NCBI GenBank assembly: GCA_902799745.1
Contig: CADCBQ010000002.1
Coordinates: 102,758-166,757 of the forward strand
DNA from: Fibrobacter succinogenes
GTDB taxonomy: Bacteria > Fibrobacterota > Fibrobacteria > Fibrobacterales > Fibrobacteraceae
Direction: 5' to 3'
Length of the DNA: 64,000 bases
The notes under the pieces were generated by a model. That model worked only from the letters and a program-made list of their open reading frames with translations, was not told the DNA's origin and made no database searches. Positions 1 to 8,289 of the stretch are shown in pieces; the stretch's first letter is position 1, and every line of letters starts with the position of its first letter. The position numbers and the translations under genes are program-made.

Positions 1-2
1 AA

Positions 3-1973
3 TTGGAATCCCGCTCTAAAAAATTTTCATTGACTCAGATTTCTTTGGCGATGCTTTCGTCGTCGCTCTTGGTGGCAGCTCTTTCTTCTTGCGCCTCGAA
101 TAAACCGGATGCAAATACGTCCGCGACCGAGAACGTGTCTGCGGAGCGCCCGGCGGTACTTCCGCCTCAGCCTTCGACGCCGGTGACCGTGTTCGAGATG
201 AAAATCATCGGTGCTGATAAGCAGGTGCGAGTGGTCAACAAGCCGACACTTGCTGCGCTTGATTTTGCGGCGTATTTCAATAACCCGATTCGCTTGGCAG
301 GTAAAGAAGAAAAACCTGAAAACTATACGGGCAAAATGGCGTCGGCAAAGCTTGCTGAATATCCGTTCCCGATGCTTGATTCCCTTTCGGAATATGAACC
401 TGCCGCTGTTGCAGGTCGCCAGCCATTGGCTTGGGAACCGCTTGCGAAGATTCTATACGCACAGACCGGAAACGATTCCCTTTCGCAGATGTTGAATTCT
501 GTTGAAGCGGTCAAATGGAATGAACCCGATGTGTTCAGAGCCTTCCAGACGGTGAGCCGCATGTGGGGCGTTCCCTTGAGCGATGGTTCTGTGGACTGGT
601 GGGTTGAAGTGATGCCTGCGCCGTGGACGGGCCGCTCCGTATTTTACGGAAAGCTGAAGTTGAGCTCTACGGGTGAAACCGCTGAAATCTTGAATTACTA
701 CTTGACTGGCGAAATGAATATTGACGATGCCATGAACTGGGCTCGCACTTTGTCGTCTTATTGGTATCCGACTTTGAATACGGACTTGGAACCGCATACG
801 GCGGGAGCTCCGTGGGAAGGCGATGCCAATAGACCGTTTGCCGTAATGCGCGGAAATCCGATGGGAACCCCGATGTGGATTGCCTTTGAAGTTCCTGCGT
901 TCCGTATGAATGACGAGGCCTTGCGCGCCAAGCGTACAGCGGATTCCTTGGCGGAAGCGGGTGAGGTGGTTCCGGTGAACCGTACGCTTGATACAAGTTC
1001 CGCTTTTAGACTCGAAACGCTTGCTTCGCTCGAAGGTACGTGCCCTGTGAATGCGAATACGAAAAAATTCCGCGATGCTCTTTCGAAAAAATTGAAGAAG
1101 CTTCCGAAGGAACAGAACGCTTGGGCTGGTGGCGACATGCTTTGGTTTAGGCGCAATGCCAACTACCTGCTTGCCGATAAAATAACCAAGCAAGATTCCT
1201 TGCACAATCCGCTTCCGCGCTTGCTGGAACTCAAGAAGTATCTGGATTCCTTGAATGTGCAGCTCTTGGTGGTGCCGGTTCCGGTGAAAGAAGAAATTTA
1301 CGGCGAACGCCTGGTCGAAGGCACTGCTGCCGACCTTTGCGTGAATCCGGCCGGTCGCGAATTTACTCGCGAAATGCTTGCCGCTGGGCTCGACGTGCTT
1401 GATCTTTACCCGGCCCTGATGGCTGCCAAATCGGGCGATGAACCTCCGCATTACAGCTACCAACGCTACGATACGCACTGGTCCTTGCCTGGCATGCTTG
1501 CTGCCATGGAACTCTTGGCTAGCCGCGTGACTCAGTATTCTTGGTACGCCGAATCGGGTGCTCAGCCTGGTTCGCTTAATCTGCAAGAAACACAAACGGT
1601 GCGTGAAGGCGATCTCGTGGCGCATTTGCCCGATGCCGAAAAGTCCAAATATGCAGCAGATACTTTGCCTGCAATGAAAATCTTTAAGGGTACCGAAGCT
1701 TACAAGGGCGGCAAGAATTCGCCGATTCTCTTGATGGGCGACTCCTTTACGGGTGTATTTGAATCCGTTGATCAAAAGAGCGGAGGTCCGGGCTCGCTTC
1801 TTGCTTATGCGACAGGGCTTGACGTGCAGGTGCTTACTAGCTGGGGCGGCGGCCCGGGCGTGTACCACCGCATGATGAAAATGAAGAAGGATATGCAGAG
1901 CAAGCGTCTCGTGATTTACATGATGACGGCTCGCGACTTCTGGCAGTCTCCGATGGAATGGGATGGTTTATAG
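3..1973 (+). CDS. AlgX/AlgJ-like SGNH lipoprotein (putative O-acetyltransferase), possibly 5'-truncated
   Basis: Predicted envelope lipoprotein of about 656 residues. The N-terminus is basic and hydrophobic and ends in a lipobox-like LSSC near residue 30. The C-terminal half carries two signatures of the AlgX/AlgJ/DHHW group of SGNH proteins: an Asp-Thr-His-Trp motif at about residues 490-493 and a Gly-Asp-Ser block at about 579-581. Family members transfer acetyl groups to exported polysaccharides, usually together with an MBOAT membrane protein. The middle third (residues 60-380) is not recognised. The first in-window start is a TTG at base 3, so the true start may lie before the window. 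The stop lies 29 bases before the next gene. O-acetyl transfer is inference; an esterase is also possible. Confidence 0.7.
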   Translation: MESRSKKFSLTQISLAMLSSSLLVAALSSCASNKPDANTSATENVSAERPAVLPPQPSTPVTVFEMKIIGADKQVRVVNKPTLAALDFAAYFNNPIRLAGKEEKPENYTGKMASAKLAEYPFPMLDSLSEYEPAAVAGRQPLAWEPLAKILYAQTGNDSLSQMLNSVEAVKWNEPDVFRAFQTVSRMWGVPLSDGSVDWWVEVMPAPWTGRSVFYGKLKLSSTGETAEILNYYLTGEMNIDDAMNWARTLSSYWYPTLNTDLEPHTAGAPWEGDANRPFAVMRGNPMGTPMWIAFEVPAFRMNDEALRAKRTADSLAEAGEVVPVNRTLDTSSAFRLETLASLEGTCPVNANTKKFRDALSKKLKKLPKEQNAWAGGDMLWFRRNANYLLADKITKQDSLHNPLPRLLELKKYLDSLNVQLLVVPVPVKEEIYGERLVEGTAADLCVNPAGREFTREMLAAGLDVLDLYPALMAAKSGDEPPHYSYQRYDTHWSLPGMLAAMELLASRVTQYSWYAESGAQPGSLNLQETQTVREGDLVAHLPDAEKSKYAADTLPAMKIFKGTEAYKGGKNSPILLMGDSFTGVFESVDQKSGGPGSLLAYATGLDVQVLTSWGGGPGVYHRMMKMKKDMQSKRLVIYMMTARDFWQSPMEWDGL

Positions 1974-2054
1974 ACGAAAGACGAGAGAGGATATATTATA
2001 AAATGAAAAGTATTTTATTTCTCTCGTCTCTCATCTCTCGTCTCTCGTCTAGGT
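1972..2054. repeat. Inverted copies of a CTCTCGTCT word repeat
   Basis: Immediately after the stop of the preceding gene comes AGACGAAAGACGAGAGAGG. About 30 bases later a run of CTCTCGTCT/CTCATCT words appears in the opposite orientation, making an imperfect dyad. The second arm lies within the start of the next gene and encodes its residues 4-17 (Leu/Ser/Arg-rich). The same words recur before folC at 58515-58550. Confidence 0.6.
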
Positions 2055-2767
2055 TCTTTTGGCCGGTGCTTATCATCGTTTTCTCGGCGTCGTTAGCGCT
2101 GGTGCTTTGGAGCGGGCGTGCCGAAACCATGGGCTTTCGCGATGCGGCGTGTTCTTTTGAAGACCGCATGCCGGGATGCCTCGATTCGCTTGAACTTTGG
2201 AATAGCGGACTTGCTTATTTCGATAGTTCGCTTGCGGCCACGCACGATACTTTGTGGAGCTTGAAAAGTCTGCTTTGGACATATTGGGGATTTGAATTTG
2301 CGGGCGCAGGCGATGCCGCCGTTTCCGCCGAAGCGATTCTTCCGTTGCATGTGTTGCAAATGAAAAAGTCCGGCTGCATGGGTCTTTCTTGGCTTGCGAT
2401 GATGGTGGCCGAAGAACGTAACTTGCCGCTTTCGGTTATCATGCTTCCGGGACATGTGTTCCTGCGCTATGGCATGGATTCCTCGACGGCAATCAATTTA
2501 GAACCAAACCGTGAAGGCTATAGCTATACCGATGCCGAGTACCGCGAAAAGTACAAGGCCGGCCCCTGGACTGGGCTTGAATTTAAACCGCTTACGCCAT
2601 CGCAGTTTGTGGGACTTGCCGCCTTTAACATGGGAAATTTGTATCTGGATAGCGATTTGCGCCGGGCACTCACCTGGTACCGCATGGCCGAAGAGTTTTT
2701 TGCGGAATATCCGGGCATCAAGGCGAACCAAGAGATTGCCAAAAGCCGCTTGCCTGACCACTTGTAG
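2003..2767 (+). CDS. Transglutaminase-like (SirB1/TPR-type) membrane-anchored protein
   Basis: A protein of 254 residues with one N-terminal hydrophobic anchor (residues 19-34) and an extracytoplasmic domain. A Cys-His-Asn/Asp set typical of transglutaminase-like folds is visible: Cys125 in SGCMGLSWLA, His151 in PGHVFLRY, Asn165 in NLEPNREG. The tail (about 195-245) resembles one TPR hairpin. I use the ATG at 2003. An upstream in-frame ATG at 1958 would overlap the previous gene and add a charged stretch before the anchor. The first residues after Met are encoded by an interspersed repeat. Co-directional with the SGNH lipoprotein before it and the TIGR02171 array after it. Substrate is unknown; family members are thiol proteases or peptide-glycan or protein cross-linking enzymes. 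Confidence 0.65.
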   Translation: MKSILFLSSLISRLSSRFFWPVLIIVFSASLALVLWSGRAETMGFRDAACSFEDRMPGCLDSLELWNSGLAYFDSSLAATHDTLWSLKSLLWTYWGFEFAGAGDAAVSAEAILPLHVLQMKKSGCMGLSWLAMMVAEERNLPLSVIMLPGHVFLRYGMDSSTAINLEPNREGYSYTDAEYREKYKAGPWTGLEFKPLTPSQFVGLAAFNMGNLYLDSDLRRALTWYRMAEEFFAEYPGIKANQEIAKSRLPDHL

Positions 2768-2802
2768 GCGAATTTTAGGCTTGAAATTATTATTTTTTGC
2801 AA

Positions 2803-5547
2803 ATGCGTGTTGCCTTACTGTTTTTTGTATCGCTGATTTTTTATGCGTGTTCCTATGAAGGTGGATCTTCAGGGGAAATCGTTGTTGATTTTTCGGAAGA
2901 TGAATTGGACTGCATGGTGCGAGTTGTTGCTCGAAATGCAAACGCTTTGCTCGGTACAAATGATCCTCAGGCTAAGACTGAAGAATACCCGCAAATGAGA
3001 GTCAAAATTGACTATTCGTTTTCGATGGGACAGCACGAAGTCACTTGTGGCGAGTTTAATAAGTTGATGAAATCTCAGGGCTTGACGCTCTCTTGCGAGA
3101 ACAAGGACCTCCCTGCAACGGATTTGACCTATTACGATGCGGTGCTGTTTGCCAATGAAATGAGCAAGGCGAACAAATTTGACACGGTATATACTTTTAC
3201 GAGCAAGCAAGTCGATAGCGATGGACATTGTACATTCCTTGAAGGTTTCAATTTTCACCCTGATGTAGAGGGTTTCCGCTTGCCGACCGAAGCGGAATGG
3301 GTCTTGGTTGCAGGTCGTAACTGGAATCCCGCGGCCGCCTGGAATGCTGAAAATTCGAACATGAAACTTCATGAGGTGTGCTCGCGCAGGGATTCTACCC
3401 GTTTTTGTGATTTGGCGGGAAATGCCATGGAATGGGTTAACGACTGGCTCGGCTTCTTTAGGGATACCACCATCTATAATTATGCTGGCTCCCCGGATGG
3501 GGGTAACCTGGGACGGAGAATCCTTAAAGGTGGTTGCTACCGTCAGCAGGCTTCTGCAATGCAGTTGTATAGCAGAACCGATGTTTATACTGTTACATCT
3601 TCGACTCGTGCCGAATATGTCGGATTCCGTTTGGCGTTCGGATCGATTCCCGATGCCGTATGGATGAGTTACGATGGGCAGGTGAATTCCTCGCGTGTAA
3701 TTGCTTTGGTGAATCAGCGTACCCTAAAGTCCATTTTTGGAACCTATAAAGCGATACTTGCTTTTAGAAACAACCTCAATGGTCACATGGGTTATTTCAA
3801 TTTCTCAAACGGCTCCATTTATACGGTAGACTTTCCGGATGTCTATGAGGATTTCCACCCTGAAATTTCTCCGAATGGGCGTTATATTGCGTATTGTTCG
3901 GGATTGGAAGGCGTGTCCGGTACGTCGACTATTTACGTAAGAAGGATTGAGCTGGGTGTAAATGGAATAGTAGGATTGAATGTTGAATCGGCGGCGATTC
4001 CACGGTGGCGCGTCTTGCCGAATGGCGATACAGTTATAGTGTATGTAACCGATGCTGGCAACAATAAGAACGATGGTTCGTTTAAATCGGCCTCGACATG
4101 GCAAGTGACGTTCCAAAAGGGTCGATTCGGTAAGCCTAAAAAACTATTTGACGGGGCGTATCACGACGGCATAAGCCCAGATGAAAAGTTGACTGTGAGC
4201 GGCGCGCGTCTGCTCCGTGCAAGAATAGCCGATTCGTCATCTACGGTATCGTCTAGTGCCCGCGATACGGTTTGGTTCAATGGTGAACAGGCTTGCAACG
4301 CCTCCCTTTCGATGGACGGCACCAAGAAAACCCTGTTCCTTGATTTTGGCAGCAAGACAGGGCGTGATTTTGTAGGGGAATCCTATGGAGTGCATGAACG
4401 CCTTTTGGTCATGGATAGTACGGGTAAGTTGATCCGTTCCGTTAAGGCCCCGGCGGGGTATTCGTTCGACCACAGCGAATGGGTGCGTGGACGTTCGGAT
4501 TATGCGGTGGCGACGCTTGCCGATGCAAATGGCATGCACAATAAAATTGTTCTTGTGAATTTCTTGGACAGCAGCATTACGGATTTGGCTGAAGGCGACG
4601 ATCTTTGGCAACCGAATCTTTGGCTTCCTGATGCTTATGACAAGTCTACTTTGGAAGTCGATGAAGATAGCGCCGGCGTGTACATGCATGTAGGCGATAA
4701 TCTTGAAGGCCTTTTGATGCGCTATAATATGGAAGTCTTGTGGAAATACCGCGATACCGCCAATGTGGTCGTACTAGGTTCTTCTCGTCCGATGCTTGGC
4801 GTGTCCCCGAAGTATTTTAGTCCGAAATTCTTTGTCATTAACCTTGCGCAAACGCCTAATTCCATATACATGTCGAGGGATTATTTGGATACTTATATCT
4901 TCCCGCATGTAAAACGCTTGAAGTACATTATTCTGTCTTTAGATCTCGATTTGTGGTACAAGAGCGAAGAAGAGAGTTTCTTTGTGAATGGCTATGAACA
5001 GTACGCCGGTTATGTCTATGACAAAAACCACGATTATTGGAAAGACGGTTATCCGAACGGGCTTTTGGAATGTACGGAGAACTACATTTCGGTAGATGGA
5101 GAATCGTTCTTCTTGGATGATCGTGGTCGTTATTTAAGTTCGGAATGCAAGTCTTGGGGCGACCGTGCTGATATTGCGATGGATTCCATGTTCTTTGACA
5201 AACATCCTGAGGCATTGGAAAATTCTATCGCGGCATTAAAGGAAATTCTCAAAAAGGCCGAAGAAAGAGAAATTTACGTTATCGGTGTGATTTTCCCGCT
5301 GAATCCGAATTATAAAAAGACGGGCGCATTTGGCCGTTACGGCATGCGTCGAAGCCTGGCTCAAAAGGTTATTGAAGATTTGAAGGGTTTTGAAGACGAG
5401 TATCCTCATTTTAGACTTTATGACCAGAACCTGATGGGGGATCATACTTATGATGACGATACCGCTTCGGATTCAGACCATCTTTGTTCCAAAGGTGCCT
5501 CCAAGATTTCGACTCGAATCAACGAGTTCATGAAACAATTAAGGTAA
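2803..5547 (+). CDS. TIGR02171 family lipoprotein, copy 1 (FGE-like / propeller / SGNH-like)
   Basis: First of three tandem ~910-residue paralogues. The signal peptide ends FYAC, a somewhat weak lipobox. Residues about 60-285 form a formylglycine-generating-enzyme-like (C-type lectin related) domain, with HEVTCGEFNKLM, RLPTEAEW, GNAMEWVNDWLG and YVGFRLAFG blocks. Residues about 310-620 resemble a TolB/PD40 beta-propeller (HPEISPNGRYIAYC, FDHSEWV). The C-terminal ~250 residues contain a Gly-Ser-Ser-Arg block and a terminal SDHLCSKGAS block like an SGNH hydrolase. This matches the Fibrobacter paralogous family TIGR02171, function unknown. The start is placed at ATG 2803 rather than the TTG at 2797. 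This copy uniquely has KGGCYR where the others have KGGSFR. It abuts copy 2 directly. Confidence 0.85.
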   Translation: MRVALLFFVSLIFYACSYEGGSSGEIVVDFSEDELDCMVRVVARNANALLGTNDPQAKTEEYPQMRVKIDYSFSMGQHEVTCGEFNKLMKSQGLTLSCENKDLPATDLTYYDAVLFANEMSKANKFDTVYTFTSKQVDSDGHCTFLEGFNFHPDVEGFRLPTEAEWVLVAGRNWNPAAAWNAENSNMKLHEVCSRRDSTRFCDLAGNAMEWVNDWLGFFRDTTIYNYAGSPDGGNLGRRILKGGCYRQQASAMQLYSRTDVYTVTSSTRAEYVGFRLAFGSIPDAVWMSYDGQVNSSRVIALVNQRTLKSIFGTYKAILAFRNNLNGHMGYFNFSNGSIYTVDFPDVYEDFHPEISPNGRYIAYCSGLEGVSGTSTIYVRRIELGVNGIVGLNVESAAIPRWRVLPNGDTVIVYVTDAGNNKNDGSFKSASTWQVTFQKGRFGKPKKLFDGAYHDGISPDEKLTVSGARLLRARIADSSSTVSSSARDTVWFNGEQACNASLSMDGTKKTLFLDFGSKTGRDFVGESYGVHERLLVMDSTGKLIRSVKAPAGYSFDHSEWVRGRSDYAVATLADANGMHNKIVLVNFLDSSITDLAEGDDLWQPNLWLPDAYDKSTLEVDEDSAGVYMHVGDNLEGLLMRYNMEVLWKYRDTANVVVLGSSRPMLGVSPKYFSPKFFVINLAQTPNSIYMSRDYLDTYIFPHVKRLKYIILSLDLDLWYKSEEESFFVNGYEQYAGYVYDKNHDYWKDGYPNGLLECTENYISVDGESFFLDDRGRYLSSECKSWGDRADIAMDSMFFDKHPEALENSIAALKEILKKAEEREIYVIGVIFPLNPNYKKTGAFGRYGMRRSLAQKVIEDLKGFEDEYPHFRLYDQNLMGDHTYDDDTASDSDHLCSKGASKISTRINEFMKQLR

Positions 5548-8286
5548 ATGATGAATAGGGTGCTTTTTCTGTTGCTGCTGGGCGCGCTTTTGGCGGCTTG
5601 CTCCAATTCTGAAAGTGTTTATTCACATGAGGCTTCGGAGCCCGTTCTTGTATTCGATTCGCTGAAAGAGATGATTTCTATACAGCTCGAAAAGAAAGAG
5701 CTTGTACTTGGAACGAACGAAGAATTGGCGAAGGCGAATGAACGCCCTCAAATGAAGGTTTCGCTGGATTACGATTTCTCGATCGGTAAGCACGAAATTA
5801 CCTGCGGTGAATACAATTCGCTGATGGGGGCCGCCGAGATGATCTTGAAATGCGAAAACAAGAAGTTCCCGGCGACGAACCTGACTTATTACGATGCGGT
5901 CCTGTTTGCAAATGCCCGCAGCAAGGCTGAAGGCTTGGATACGGCTTACAGTTATACAATCGCCGTTTTTGATGTTGAAAAACATTGCACGAATTTGGAA
6001 GGCTTTGCCTACCACCCGGAAGTAAATGCATATCGATTGCCGACGGAAGCGGAATGGGTGTATGTTGCGGGCCTCAATTGGAATCTAGATTCAAGTTGGA
6101 CAGCCGACAATTCGGAATATAAGTTGCATGAGGTCTGCTTGCTTACATCCGCAGAAACTGATGTATGCGATATGGCCGGAAATGCGATGGAATGGGTCAA
6201 CGACTGGCTGGGAGCTTTTCGCGATACCACTGTATCGAATTTCGTGGGTGCTCCTGATGGAGGTGCGCTCGGGCAGCGTGTCGTGAAGGGTGGAAGCTTC
6301 CGTAACGAGGCGCACACCATTACGTCTTATTCCCGTGGAGATGTTTACACGGTGACATCTTCGACAAAGGCTGATTATGTCGGCTTTCGTTTGGCTTTCG
6401 GCGCAATTCCTGCTGCAACCTGGATGAACTCTAATGGAAATGCGATGACGAGCCGAATTGTCCCGTTGGCAAAATCGTCAACAATCCGTTCGCAGACTGG
6501 AACTTTCCGCTCGAAACTGGTATTCCGCAACGACTTGACGGGAAACCTTGCCTTTGTCGATTATTCAAACAGCATCTTGTCGATTGTCGAAATTGCGGAT
6601 ACGATAGATGCGTATCATCCGGAAATTTCGCCTGATGGCAAGAAGGTTGCCTTTTGTACGGGGCTTGAAGGAGTGTCGGGAAAATCGTCGCTTTATGTTC
6701 GCGACTTGAATGCCGATGGTTCTAATCTCGTTAAGCTAGATGTTGAATCTGCGGCGATTCCACGTTGGCGAATTTTGCCGGATGGTGATACGGTGATTGT
6801 CTATGTGACTGACGCCGGCAATAATAAAAATGAAACCTCGTTTAAGGCAACATCTACCTGGCAGGTGAAGTTTGCAAACGGCAAGTTCGGTAAGCCGCAA
6901 AAACTTTATGATGGCGCTTACCATGGAGGTATCAGCGAAGATAATTCCCTGGCGGTCACGGGAGCAAGGCTTTTGCGCACTCGCATGGGGAATGAAGATT
7001 CTGTGTGGTATGAAGGCGAACAGGCCTGCAATGTGTCTTTAGCCAAGGATAGCAGCAAGCGAACATTGTTCCTTGATTTTGGCGGACGCACGGGGCGTGA
7101 TTATGTCGGCGAAAATTATGGTACGCACGAACGCCTTTTGCTTGCCGATAGCACCGGAACATTAATCGGCTCGGTTGCTGCTCCGGCAGGCTATGCTTTT
7201 GACCACAGCGAATGGGTGTCCGGTGAAAAAGACCTTGCCGTAGCAACCTTGACGAATGCTGGCGGAGCTCATGTCAAAATCGTCATGGTGAATGTTGCTA
7301 CGGGCGAGATGATTGATCTTGCTGAAGGGGATGAACTTTGGCACCCGAATCTATGGGTCTTGCAAAATAGCGCTTTGAAAAATGTTTCACTTGATGTAGA
7401 TAGTGCCGGCGTTTATCTGGATGAAAATTTTGATGTAGGTGCAACCATATTGCGCTACAAGATAGAACTTGTATGGACCTATAGGGACTGGGCGAATGTG
7501 GTGGTTCTTGGATCTTCGCGTCCCCAGTCGGGAATTATCCCTGCAAAAATGCGCGAAAAGTTCAAGACAATCAATGTCACAAATGTTCCGAACATGGTTG
7601 CTTCATCGGAATTCATTGCCCGTAATTACGTGTTCCCGCATGTGAAGAACTTGAAGTATCTTATTGTGTCGCTGGACATCGATTTGTGGCATAAAGATGA
7701 ACAGAGTGAATACAATTTCTTCTACTTGGACTATAAAAAATATCCTGGATACATCTATGATGAAAATCATGATTTCTGGAAAAATGGTTACCCTGAAGGT
7801 TTGGCTGAACTCACCCAGAATACGCTGGGACAGGAATACAATGAAAAATTGATGCGCTCAACATTGGGTTATGTTCCGGGAGACCCTGCCAATTGGGAAG
7901 AAAATCCTGGAGTCGAATTTGACAGTACCTGGATGGATTATCTTCCGGATCATTTTGAGGCCTCGTTGGAACACCTGGAAAATATTCTCAAGATGGCCGA
8001 AAACTACAATGTTTCAGTGATTGGAATCGTTTTCCCGCAGAGCCCGAATTTTAAGAAGACTGGGTCTTTCGGCCGTTATGGAGTTCGCCGAAGCGAAGCC
8101 CCGAAACTATTGAAGCGAATCCAGGATCTAGAACAGGTTTATCCGAATTTCACATTCTGGGATGAAAATAAAATGGGTGACCACGACTACAGTGATCCGA
8201 TGGCTAACAACAAGGATCACTTGAGTGACTTGGGGGCTCAACAGTTGACGGAACGTTTAAACTTATTGCTAGAAAGTATGGAGTAA
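5548..8286 (+). CDS. TIGR02171 family lipoprotein, copy 2
   Basis: Begins on the base after the stop of copy 1, with two consecutive ATG codons. It has a good lipoprotein signal (GALLAAC). Architecture as copy 1: FGE-like domain with HEITCGEYNSLM, RLPTEAEW, GNAMEWVNDW and KGGSFRNE; propeller with HPEISPDGKKVAFC; SGNH-like tail with LGSSRPQSG and KDHLSDLGAQQL. Between the last two blocks lies the family-specific stretch GIVFPQSPNFKKTGSFG. No cysteine stands at the active-site positions of true formylglycine-generating enzymes, so the first domain is probably a binding or structural lectin-like fold rather than an enzyme. Three bases separate it from copy 3. Confidence 0.85.
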   Translation: MMNRVLFLLLLGALLAACSNSESVYSHEASEPVLVFDSLKEMISIQLEKKELVLGTNEELAKANERPQMKVSLDYDFSIGKHEITCGEYNSLMGAAEMILKCENKKFPATNLTYYDAVLFANARSKAEGLDTAYSYTIAVFDVEKHCTNLEGFAYHPEVNAYRLPTEAEWVYVAGLNWNLDSSWTADNSEYKLHEVCLLTSAETDVCDMAGNAMEWVNDWLGAFRDTTVSNFVGAPDGGALGQRVVKGGSFRNEAHTITSYSRGDVYTVTSSTKADYVGFRLAFGAIPAATWMNSNGNAMTSRIVPLAKSSTIRSQTGTFRSKLVFRNDLTGNLAFVDYSNSILSIVEIADTIDAYHPEISPDGKKVAFCTGLEGVSGKSSLYVRDLNADGSNLVKLDVESAAIPRWRILPDGDTVIVYVTDAGNNKNETSFKATSTWQVKFANGKFGKPQKLYDGAYHGGISEDNSLAVTGARLLRTRMGNEDSVWYEGEQACNVSLAKDSSKRTLFLDFGGRTGRDYVGENYGTHERLLLADSTGTLIGSVAAPAGYAFDHSEWVSGEKDLAVATLTNAGGAHVKIVMVNVATGEMIDLAEGDELWHPNLWVLQNSALKNVSLDVDSAGVYLDENFDVGATILRYKIELVWTYRDWANVVVLGSSRPQSGIIPAKMREKFKTINVTNVPNMVASSEFIARNYVFPHVKNLKYLIVSLDIDLWHKDEQSEYNFFYLDYKKYPGYIYDENHDFWKNGYPEGLAELTQNTLGQEYNEKLMRSTLGYVPGDPANWEENPGVEFDSTWMDYLPDHFEASLEHLENILKMAENYNVSVIGIVFPQSPNFKKTGSFGRYGVRRSEAPKLLKRIQDLEQVYPNFTFWDENKMGDHDYSDPMANNKDHLSDLGAQQLTERLNLLLESME

Positions 8287-8289
8287 AAA

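Noticed and set aside
453..1868. A 471-codon minus-strand frame inside the first lipoprotein gene
   Set aside because: Cys/His/Arg/Phe-rich shadow of a well-supported gene on the other strand.
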